5,564 bases of DNA from Acetobacteraceae bacterium (GTDB lineage Bacteria > Pseudomonadota > Alphaproteobacteria > Acetobacterales > Acetobacteraceae). Of this stretch, positions 1-5,280 are shown piece by piece. The stretch covers positions 1 to 5,564 of the forward strand of contig DAICYU010000306.1 in assembly GCA_027311485.1 (NCBI GenBank). The letters are read 5' to 3'. The translations under genes and the position numbers were made by a program. Below the pieces are notes generated by a model. That model saw nothing but the letters and a program-made list of their open reading frames with translations. It was not told where the DNA came from and did no database searches. How positions within the stretch are numbered: the stretch's first letter is position 1; each line of letters starts with the position of its first letter.

Positions 1-1
1 G

Positions 2-1075
2 GAGTTCAGCAAGCGCAGCCAGGACAGCAATTTCGAGGGCGTGCAGAAGGACATCTACGGCGCCTTTGAAAACACCTTCATGATGTATCTGCCGCGGCTG
101 TGCGAGCACTGCCTGAATCCCACCTGCGCCGCCGCCTGCCCGTCCGGCGCTATCTACAAGCGCGAGGAAGACGGCATCGTGCTGGTGGATCAGGACAAGT
201 GCCGCGGCTGGCGCATGTGCATCTCCGGCTGTCCCTACAAGAAGGTTTACTACAACTGGTCTTCCGGCAAGTCGGAGAAGTGCACCTTCTGCTTCCCGCG
301 CATCGAGGCCGGCCTGCCGACCGTGTGCTCGGAAACCTGCGTCGGCCGTATCCGCTACCTGGGCGTGGTCTTGTATGACGCCGACCGGATCGCCGAGGCC
401 GCCGCGACACCGGACGAAGGCGACCTGTACGAAGCCCAGTTGAAGATCTTCCTCGACCCGTTCGATCCACGGGTCCAGGCACAGGCGCGGGCCGACGGCA
501 TCTCCGACGCCTGGCTGGAAGCGGCGAAGCGCTCACCGGTATGGCGCATGGCGATGGACTGGAAGATCGCCTTCCCGCTGCATCCGGAATACCGCACGCT
601 GCCGATGGTCTGGTACGTGCCGCCGCTGTCGCCCATTCAGTCCGCCGCCGCGAAGGGCGATCTGGGTGAGGTCGGCGGCCTGCCCGACGTGAAATCCTTG
701 CGGATCCCGCTCCGCTACCTCGCCAACCTGCTGACCGCGGGCCGCACCGGCCCGATCCATCAGGCGCTGGAGCGGATGCTGGCGATGCGGGCGTATATGC
801 GCGCCAAGACCGTCGATGGCGTCATCAATGACGGGCTGGCCGAACGCGTCGGCCTGTCCGGCAACGACATCGAGGACATGTACCGCCTGATGGCGATTGC
901 CAACTATGAGGACCGGTTCGTCATCCCGACGGCGCATCGCGAAACCGGCGAGGACACCTACCAATTGCGCGGGTCCTGCGGCTTCTCCTTTGGTGACGGC
1001 TGCTCCGGCAAAACCGGCTTCAACCTGTTCGCGCAGAAGCAGCCCAAGGCCAAGACCCCGATGGAGGTCGAATAA
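2..1075 (+). CDS. narH: Respiratory nitrate reductase beta subunit NarH (5' end outside window)
   Basis: Iron-sulphur subunit of the cytoplasm-facing NarGHI complex, passing electrons from the NarI haems to the NarG molybdenum centre. The reading frame is open from base 2, so this is the C-terminal 357 residues; E. coli NarH has about 512. Counting from the GTG codon at 41, ferredoxin-like cysteines are C21/C24/C29/C33, C54/C60/C64 and C81/C84/C96/C100. These match the spacing of E. coli C184-C196, C217-C227 and C244-C263. W57, in CRGWRMC, replaces the cysteine that would otherwise make the second group a 4Fe-4S ligand set; this tryptophan is the hallmark of the NarH [3Fe-4S] cluster. Further family signatures are ENTFMMYLPRLCEHC, the HPEYRTLPMVWYVPPLSPIQ stretch and ANYEDRFV. 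The first cysteine group (E. coli C16-C26) lies upstream of the window. The GTG at 41 is internal, not the start. The stop overlaps the narJ start by one base (TAATG). Identification is essentially certain. Confidence 0.98.
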   Translation, partial: EFSKRSQDSNFEGVQKDIYGAFENTFMMYLPRLCEHCLNPTCAAACPSGAIYKREEDGIVLVDQDKCRGWRMCISGCPYKKVYYNWSSGKSEKCTFCFPRIEAGLPTVCSETCVGRIRYLGVVLYDADRIAEAAATPDEGDLYEAQLKIFLDPFDPRVQAQARADGISDAWLEAAKRSPVWRMAMDWKIAFPLHPEYRTLPMVWYVPPLSPIQSAAAKGDLGEVGGLPDVKSLRIPLRYLANLLTAGRTGPIHQALERMLAMRAYMRAKTVDGVINDGLAERVGLSGNDIEDMYRLMAIANYEDRFVIPTAHRETGEDTYQLRGSCGFSFGDGCSGKTGFNLFAQKQPKAKTPMEVE

Positions 1076-1755
1076 TGGCCCGCACATACCGGGCGCTCGG
1101 CGCCCTGCTGTCCTACCCGACCGCAGCGTTGCAGGCGGCGGCTCAGCAGATCGCCGATTCGCTGGCGGCCGAGGCTCTGCTGCCCGCGCCCCACCGCGCG
1201 GCCTTGAACGGGTTGCTGCAGGACCTGGCAAACGCCGACATCTACGACCTCCAGGCCCGCTATGTTGACCTGTTCGACCGCGGGCGCGCCGTGTCCCTGC
1301 ATCTGTTTGAGCATGTGCACGGCGAAAGCCGTGACCGGGGCCAGGCGATGGCGGACCTGATCACGCTGTATGGCAGCCACGGGCTGGACATGACGGCAGG
1401 CGAGCTGCCTGACTTCCTGCCGTTGTTCCTGGAATTCCTCTCGCTTCTGCCGGTGGCCGAGGCGCAGGCGCTGCTGGCCGAACCCGCCGCGATCCTGCGG
1501 GCATTGGCCGACCGGCTGGCGAAGCGTGACGCGGGATACGCCGCGGTGATGGAAGCAATCGCCGAACTGGCCCAGGCGCCAGCGGTCGGCGCCTCCGACA
1601 TTCCCGACGAGGATCCGACCGACCTGGCCGCGCTGGATGCCCTCTGGGAGGAAGCCGCGGTCCGCTTCGGCCCGGGCGAGGCCATGGACGGATGCGGCAC
1701 GGACCGGCTGCGGACCCGCCTGCGCGCAGCATCCCACGATGCGACCGCAGCCTGA
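1075..1755 (+). CDS. narJ: Nitrate reductase maturation chaperone NarJ
   Basis: System-specific chaperone (226 aa; E. coli NarJ about 236) of the NarJ/TorD redox-enzyme family. In known systems it binds apo-NarG in the cytoplasm, supports cofactor insertion and delays membrane attachment to NarI; it is not part of the mature enzyme. The sequence is all-helical in character. It carries the family core YVDLFDRGRAVSLHLFEHVH followed by GESRDRGQAM at residues 63-92, and ELPDFLPLFLEFLS at 110-123. The acidic C-terminal segment (about 165-200), ending in LWEEAAVRFGP, also resembles NarJ proteins. The ATG overlaps the narH stop by one base, and GGAGG at 1063-1067 sits seven bases upstream, indicating translational coupling. 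No signal peptide or membrane segment is visible. Confidence 0.97.
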   Translation: MARTYRALGALLSYPTAALQAAAQQIADSLAAEALLPAPHRAALNGLLQDLANADIYDLQARYVDLFDRGRAVSLHLFEHVHGESRDRGQAMADLITLYGSHGLDMTAGELPDFLPLFLEFLSLLPVAEAQALLAEPAAILRALADRLAKRDAGYAAVMEAIAELAQAPAVGASDIPDEDPTDLAALDALWEEAAVRFGPGEAMDGCGTDRLRTRLRAASHDATAA

Positions 1756-1760
1756 GGAGA
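1756..1760 (+). promoter_or_regulatory. Ribosome binding site of narI abutting the narJ stop
   Basis: The sequence TGAGGAGA at 1753-1760 joins the narJ stop codon directly to a GGAG Shine-Dalgarno core, seven to eight bases before the narI ATG at 1768. This supports that ATG and suggests that ribosomes ending narJ can reinitiate at narI. Confidence 0.7.
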
Positions 1761-1767
1761 CACACAC

Positions 1768-2556
1768 ATGAGCATCTGGCTGAACAACGCGCTGTATGGC
1801 TGGTATCCCTACGTCGCGCTCACCGTCTTCCTGCTTGGCAGCCTGCTGCGGTTCGACCACTCGCAATACACCTGGCGGACCGGGTCCAGCCAGTTGCTGC
1901 GGCGCCGGCAGATGCTGTGGGGATCGAACCTTTTCCACGTCGGCATCCTGGCGATCTTCTGCGGCCACCTCGTTGGCTTGCTGACCCCGGTGGCGGTGTT
2001 CGATGCGCTGGGCATCAGCCACACCTTCAAGCAATTGCTGGCGATGACCGTCGGCGGCGTCGCCGGCGTGGCGTGCTGGATCGGCATCGCCATGCTGGCG
2101 CACCGGCGGCTGTTCGACGCCCGCATCCGCGCCACGTCCAGCTTCGGCGACACTGCCATCCTGCTGCTGCTGTGGGTGCAGCTCACGCTGGGACTGATGA
2201 CCATCCCGGTCTCGGCCAATCACCTGGACGGGCATGAGATGGTCAAGTTCATGAACTGGGCGCAGGGCATCCTGACGCTGCATCCGGGCGCCGCCGCGCT
2301 GATTGCCGACGTGAACCCGATCTTCAAGTGCCACCTGTTCCTGGGCATGACCGTCTTTCTGGTGTTCCCCTTCACCCGGCTGGTGCATGTCTGGAGCGCG
2401 CCGGTCTGGTACCTCGGCCGTCCCGGCTATCAGGTCGTGCGCACCCGGCGGACCATGGTACGCCGGCCCGCCGAATCCGAATCGGTCGCCGCCATCAATG
2501 CCGCGCTGAGCCCCATCGGCGCTCGCCAGCCGCAGACCGCAGCCGGAGATGACTGA
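1768..2556 (+). CDS. narI: Respiratory nitrate reductase gamma subunit NarI (cytochrome b)
   Basis: Membrane anchor and quinol oxidase of NarGHI, carrying two b-type haems that move electrons from the quinol pool to NarH. The protein has 262 residues with five hydrophobic segments, near 13-28, 55-74, 90-110, 129-149 and 187-207. Haem-ligand histidines are H57 (NLFHVG), H67 (FCGHLVG), H189 (FKCHLFLG) and H207 (RLVHVWS), matching E. coli H56, H66, H187 and H205. Other family landmarks are the RFDHSQYTWR loop near the N terminus, TIPVSANHLDG and the PVWYLGRPGYQVVRTRR region. E. coli NarI ends at 225 residues; this one adds about 35 polar residues, presumably cytoplasmic, with no motif I recognise. 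The start is supported by a Shine-Dalgarno motif that follows the narJ stop directly. The stop is three bases before the isomerase gene. Confidence 0.97.
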   Translation: MSIWLNNALYGWYPYVALTVFLLGSLLRFDHSQYTWRTGSSQLLRRRQMLWGSNLFHVGILAIFCGHLVGLLTPVAVFDALGISHTFKQLLAMTVGGVAGVACWIGIAMLAHRRLFDARIRATSSFGDTAILLLLWVQLTLGLMTIPVSANHLDGHEMVKFMNWAQGILTLHPGAAALIADVNPIFKCHLFLGMTVFLVFPFTRLVHVWSAPVWYLGRPGYQVVRTRRTMVRRPAESESVAAINAALSPIGARQPQTAAGDD

Positions 2557-2559
2557 GCC

Positions 2560-3381
2560 ATGCGCACCGTGACCCTCAGAACGTCCACGCCTACGGCCAT
2601 CGCCGTCAACGACGCGGTGATCGCCAGCACCGACATCGCCCGGGAGGTGCAGAACCACGCCGGCGAGTCGCCGAAGCAAGCGTGGGAGGAGGCAACCCGC
2701 GCCCTGGTGGTTCGCCAGCTGCTGCTGCAGCGTGCCCGCACGCTGGGGCTGGCCGCCGAACCGCAAACAGTCGATGGCCTGCGTGAAACCCAGGACGAAG
2801 CCCTGATCCGGACATTGCTGGAAGCCGACGTGCGGACACCCACCGCCGATGAGGCCAACTGTCGCCGCTACTACCAGGCGAATCTGGCGCGCTTCCGCAG
2901 CCTCGATCTGTTCGAGCCGCTGCATATCCTGTTCAAGGCGGACCCGTCGGACAAAGCCGCGTACGCCCGGGCGCTGGAGCAGGCCGAAGCGGTGCTGGCC
3001 GACGTGACGACGGCGCCGAACTGCTTCGAGAGCATGGCCCGCGCGCTGTCCGACTGCCCCTCGGCCACGGACGGAGGGCGTCTTGGCCAGGTGGCGCGCG
3101 GCGATACGACACCGGCGTTCGAAACAGCAATGCTGGCACTGGAAGCCGGGCAACTCTGCCCCGCGCCGGTCCGCACGCCCTACGGGGTGCATGTTCTCCG
3201 CCTCGATCGCAAGGTCGCGGGCCAGACGCTGCCGTTCGAGCACGTGCGCGACCGTATCGCCGCCTATCTGGAAGAAAGCGCGTGGCGCAGGGCCGTGGCG
3301 CAATACGTGGCCTTGCTGGCGGGACAGGCGCGAATCACCGGCTTCGACATGCCGGGCGCCGCATCCCCCCTGGTGCAATAG
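2560..3381 (+). CDS. Parvulin-type peptidyl-prolyl isomerase (PpiC/NifM-like), probably cytoplasmic
   Basis: Likely cis-trans prolyl isomerase and folding helper of the rotamase (PpiC) family, 273 aa. An N-terminal helical region (about 15-110, starting AVNDAVIASTDIAREV) is of the kind that precedes the catalytic domain in NifM and SurA/PrsA-like proteins. The parvulin domain spans about 115-220. Its hallmarks are H122 in PLHILFKAD, C166 in SDCPS, the DGGRLG turn at 171-176 and H211 in YGVHVLRLDR; E. coli PpiC has comparable CPSG, GGDLG and GYH motifs. There is no signal peptide, lipobox or membrane helix, unlike periplasmic SurA, PpiD or PrsA, so it probably acts in the cytoplasm where NarG and NarH fold. 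From memory, a PpiC-type isomerase also lies just downstream of narI in Pseudomonas aeruginosa (PA3871), which supports a link to nitrate reductase maturation, though the client is not established. The gene starts three bases after narI; GGAG at 2545-2548 is a rather distant ribosome binding site. Confidence 0.9.
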   Translation: MRTVTLRTSTPTAIAVNDAVIASTDIAREVQNHAGESPKQAWEEATRALVVRQLLLQRARTLGLAAEPQTVDGLRETQDEALIRTLLEADVRTPTADEANCRRYYQANLARFRSLDLFEPLHILFKADPSDKAAYARALEQAEAVLADVTTAPNCFESMARALSDCPSATDGGRLGQVARGDTTPAFETAMLALEAGQLCPAPVRTPYGVHVLRLDRKVAGQTLPFEHVRDRIAAYLEESAWRRAVAQYVALLAGQARITGFDMPGAASPLVQ

Positions 3382-3384
3382 GAG
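3381..3384 (+). promoter_or_regulatory. Ribosome binding site overlapping the isomerase stop codon
   Basis: TAGGAGA at 3379-3385 merges the TAG stop of the isomerase gene with a GGAG core, six bases before the ATG at 3391. This is the best evidence that the small downstream frame is a translated gene rather than a chance frame. Confidence 0.65.
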
Positions 3385-3390
3385 ACCGCA

Positions 3391-3696
3391 ATGCTTGGAG
3401 ACATCGTTGGCGACCTGACCGCTGCCGAGACGGCCGAGACAGTCGTCGTCGCCGTCGGCCGGCCGGACACCCTCGCGCGCATCCGGGATGCCGCCGCAGC
3501 CGACGGCATCCCGGCCGGCGCCCTGATCGCCGCCAAGGTATGCCACCTGCTCGACCATGGTACCGAGGAGATCTGGCTCGATCTGTTGGGACTGATGCGA
3601 AACTCGCCGCAGCCCGGCATTGCGGCGGTCGAACGCCTTCTGGACTACGCCTTCCCCGACCCGGTGCGGGTCCGCATCAGCCGGAGCCATGCATGA
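3391..3696 (+). CDS. Uncharacterised 101-aa protein in the nar operon
   Basis: I do not recognise this protein. It is small, soluble and looks alpha/beta. A hydrophobic strand-like stretch (ETVVVAVG, residues 16-23) is followed by a helix with alternating charge (about 27-37), a predicted helical block around GALIAAKVCHLLDHGTEEIW (43-62), another helix near 77-86 (IAAVERLLDY) and a closing strand (PVRVRIS). There is one cysteine (C51), and no signal peptide, membrane segment or metal-binding cluster. The case for a real gene rests on a well-placed GGAG overlapping the preceding stop, the four-base ATGA overlap with moeA, and the lack of any other plus-strand gene that would fill 3382-3692. 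Its place between a folding isomerase and MoeA suggests a role in cofactor insertion or assembly of nitrate reductase, but this is guilt by association only. Confidence 0.75.
   Translation: MLGDIVGDLTAAETAETVVVAVGRPDTLARIRDAAAADGIPAGALIAAKVCHLLDHGTEEIWLDLLGLMRNSPQPGIAAVERLLDYAFPDPVRVRISRSHA
3683..3686 (+). promoter_or_regulatory. Ribosome binding site that fixes the moeA start
   Basis: The moeA reading frame is open upstream as far as 3282, so the start must be chosen. GGAG at 3683-3686 lies six bases before the ATG at 3693. The protein from that ATG begins where MoeA proteins normally begin, whereas the upstream in-frame translation is arginine- and proline-rich shadow sequence over the isomerase and the small gene. 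Confidence 0.7.
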
Positions 3697-4994
3697 ACGC
3701 GATCGTTCCGGCGTTCGGTTGCACGTCCGGGAACCTGGCATTCGAGGACGCCCTCGACCGTGTCCTCGGACTGGCCGATGGCCGGCTGCCGGTCGAGCGG
3801 GTCGCCGTCGCCGACTGCATCGGGCGGGTTCTGGCAGAGCCGGTCACGGCACGCCTGGACCTGCCCGGGTTCGACCAATCGGCCATGGACGGATATGCGG
3901 TGCGCAGCGCGGCGCTGATACCAGGCGCCATGGTTCCGATGACCGGCCGCACCACGGCCGGTGAAGCCCCGGGCCACCTGCTACCGGGGGGCACGCACCG
4001 TATCCTGACCGGCGCACCGCTGCCCGCCGGCGCCGATGCCGTCATCGCGCAGGAGTATGTCCACCGTAACGGCGATCTCATCCATCTGACGGCCGTACCG
4101 CCCCCCGGCACGAACGTGCGCCGCCGCGGCGAGGATATTGCGGTCGGAGCCGAGCTGATCTGGGCGGGCACGCGGTTGGATTGGCGCCATGTGACCGTGC
4201 TGGCCGGGCAAGGCATCGCAACGGTGGCTGTGCGCCGCCGTCCGCGTATCGCCCTGCTGTCGAGTGGACGGGAATTGCGCTCCGCCGGGACACGGCTCGC
4301 GACAGGGCAGATCCATGACTCCAACCTGCCGATGCTGACCGCGCTGCTGACCGCCTGGGGCGCCTCGGTCAGGCCGGCCCCGGTGGTTGCCGACGACGCC
4401 GCGTCGATGCAGGCTACCCTGCGCGCAGCGACCGCGGACACCGATCTTGTGGTGACGACCGCCGGCATCTCGGTCGGCGATGAGGATCACGTCCGGGCCG
4501 CGCTGCACGCCTTGGGCGGCGACCTGGCGGTGCTGAAGGTGGCGATGAAGCCGGGCAAGCCGCTCGCGGCCGGGCGGCTGGGCGGTGCCGTGTTCATCGG
4601 GCTGCCGGGCAATCCGCAGGCGGCACTGGCCGGCGCATTTGCCTTCATCCGGCCGCTGCTGGCGCGCCTGGGCGGCTCGGCCGTCCCGGTTCCGCTGCGC
4701 GGTCATGCCGGGTTCGATCTCCATCGCAGGCCCGGACGGGCCGAGTTCATCGCCACGCGCCTGACGCAGCGCGGGGCTTGCATATGGGCGGAGCGGGCGG
4801 GACCTGACGGATCAGGACGGCTGGCGCCGCTGCTAGTGGCAACCGGTTTCGCGTTCCTGCCGGCCTCGACCACCGATGTACGGCAAGGCGACCTTCTGCC
4901 GATTCTGCCGTTCATGCCCAATGGGATGCCCGGTGGTATCGCCCGTGGCACCCCCAGTGGCATCATGCCTGAGACGGAGTCCTGTCATGCCTGA
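3693..4994 (+). CDS. moeA: Molybdopterin molybdenumtransferase MoeA
   Basis: Inserts molybdate into adenylylated molybdopterin to form the molybdenum cofactor, which NarG needs as bis-MGD. The protein is 433 aa (E. coli MoeA 411). The family signatures in order are GRVLAEPV (44-51), PGFDQSAMDGYAV (58-70), ILTGAPLPAGADAVI (104-118), RRRGEDI (143-149), RIALLSSGREL (185-195), TAGISVGDED (256-265), KPGKP (286-290) and GLPGNPQAAL (303-312). Aligned by motif, the E. coli functional residues D59, T100, D142, E188, D228 and D259 correspond to D66, T106, D148, E194, D234 and D265. All are present, so the enzyme looks active. Two departures from E. coli are Gly-to-Ala at A257 (SGGVSVG becomes TAGISVG) and Asp-to-Arg at R193. 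The last 26 residues (408-433) run past the usual end of domain IV and are repetitive. The gene overlaps its upstream neighbour by four bases and the acetyltransferase gene by eight. Confidence 0.96.
   Translation: MNAIVPAFGCTSGNLAFEDALDRVLGLADGRLPVERVAVADCIGRVLAEPVTARLDLPGFDQSAMDGYAVRSAALIPGAMVPMTGRTTAGEAPGHLLPGGTHRILTGAPLPAGADAVIAQEYVHRNGDLIHLTAVPPPGTNVRRRGEDIAVGAELIWAGTRLDWRHVTVLAGQGIATVAVRRRPRIALLSSGRELRSAGTRLATGQIHDSNLPMLTALLTAWGASVRPAPVVADDAASMQATLRAATADTDLVVTTAGISVGDEDHVRAALHALGGDLAVLKVAMKPGKPLAAGRLGGAVFIGLPGNPQAALAGAFAFIRPLLARLGGSAVPVPLRGHAGFDLHRRPGRAEFIATRLTQRGACIWAERAGPDGSGRLAPLLVATGFAFLPASTTDVRQGDLLPILPFMPNGMPGGIARGTPSGIMPETESCHA
4914..4973 (+). repeat. Degenerate 9-15 bp repeats in the moeA C-terminal tail
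   Basis: Five degenerate in-frame units lie end to end (4914-4925, 4926-4940, 4941-4949, 4950-4964 and 4965-4973). They encode MPNG, MPGGI, ARG, TPSGI and MPE. The shared core is a proline codon followed by a glycine-rich triplet, often closed by isoleucine. The stretch lies after the normal MoeA end (PILPF) and looks like a decayed slippage expansion. It has no known function. Confidence 0.5.
4976..4979 (+). promoter_or_regulatory. Ribosome binding site of the acetyltransferase gene, inside moeA
   Basis: GGAG at 4976-4979, within the moeA coding sequence, is seven bases before the ATG at 4987. The frame is open upstream to 4876, but that extension (cysteine- and proline-rich) is out-of-frame moeA sequence, so the 4987 start is preferred. 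Confidence 0.65.
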
Positions 4995-5274
4995 GCTCAC
5001 CGACAATGCGGCACGCAGCCGCTATGAGATGGTCATCGACGGAGAGACGGCGTTCGTGACCTACACCCTGGCTGGCACCCTGGCTGGCGAGCGGATTACC
5101 CTGGTTCATACCGAGGTACCTCAGGCGCTGTCGGGCCGCGGCGTCGGGTCAACGCTGGCCAAGGCCGTGCTGGACGACATCAGGCGGCGCCAGCTTCGGC
5201 TCGTGCCCGAGTGCACCTTCATCGCGGGATACATCCGGAAGCATCCTGCCTTCGCCGATCTGATTGGAGACTGA
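4987..5274 (+). CDS. Small GNAT-family N-acetyltransferase (COG2388/YjdJ-like)
   Basis: Short GCN5-related acetyltransferase-fold protein (95 aa) of the minimal family that includes E. coli YjdJ and human NATD1. The family carries little more than the acetyl-CoA-binding core, and its substrate is, as far as I know, not established. Visible features are the strand YEMVIDGETAFVTY (13-26), the strand ITLVHTEV (37-44), the pyrophosphate-binding loop LSGRGVGSTLAKAVL (48-62; the R/Q-x-x-G-x-G/A pattern), an amphipathic helix to about 69, LVPECTFI (72-79) and the closing YIRKHPAFADL. A perfect 12-bp tandem duplication makes the loop between the first two strands read TLAGTLAG (27-34), apparently four residues longer than I would expect. 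The ATG lies inside moeA, eight bases before the end of its stop codon. Its role in a nitrate operon is unclear; it may simply be co-transcribed. Confidence 0.88.
   Translation: MPELTDNAARSRYEMVIDGETAFVTYTLAGTLAGERITLVHTEVPQALSGRGVGSTLAKAVLDDIRRRQLRLVPECTFIAGYIRKHPAFADLIGD
5064..5087 (+). repeat. Perfect 12-bp tandem duplication inside the acetyltransferase gene
   Basis: The unit caccctggctgg occurs twice without mismatch (5064-5075 and 5076-5087), and a following c at 5088 extends the match by one base. It is in frame and duplicates Thr-Leu-Ala-Gly. The identity of the two copies at every base, including third codon positions, points to a recent slippage event. Confidence 0.85.
5266..5270 (+). 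promoter_or_regulatory. Ribosome binding site of the truncated haemoglobin gene
   Basis: GGAGA at 5266-5270 lies ten bases before the ATG at 5281 and only four before an in-frame GTG at 5275. The spacing favours the ATG; using GTG would add only two residues. Confidence 0.55.
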
Positions 5275-5280
5275 GTGGTC

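Noticed and set aside
41..43. GTG at 41 as a start codon for narH
   Set aside because: The frame is open to the window edge and the upstream residues (EFSKRSQDSNFEG) fit internal NarH sequence. The GTG corresponds to about residue 164 of E. coli NarH.
533..1231. Minus-strand 232-residue open frame over narH and narJ
   Set aside because: Antisense to clear genes, with shadow-like composition and no recognisable domain.
3282..3692. Upstream in-frame extension of moeA giving a 570-residue product
   Set aside because: The extra segment is the out-of-frame shadow of the isomerase and the small gene, is Arg/Pro-rich, and lacks a ribosome binding site. The ATG at 3693 has one, and starts a normal MoeA N terminus.
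958..3741. A 927-residue open frame on the minus strand covering the end of narH, all of narJ, narI, the isomerase gene and the small gene
   Set aside because: It lies antisense to well-identified genes, its translation is low-complexity and rich in Arg, Gln, Gly and His with no domain I recognise, and long antisense frames are expected in GC-rich genes with strong third-position bias.
4876..4986. Upstream in-frame extension of the acetyltransferase (37 extra residues)
   Set aside because: It is moeA coding sequence read in another frame, with a Cys/Pro-rich composition unlike the family. The ATG at 4987 has a good Shine-Dalgarno motif and gives the usual short length.
5275..5277. GTG at 5275 as an alternative start of the truncated haemoglobin
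   Set aside because: It is only four bases from the GGAGA motif, too close for typical initiation, while the ATG at 5281 is spaced better. The difference is two residues and does not affect the call.
5255..5280. Possible FNR/NnrR-like half site (GATCTGATTGG) before the haemoglobin gene
   Set aside because: No matching inverted half is present at the right spacing, and the segment is coding for the end of the acetyltransferase. A separate promoter cannot be supported.
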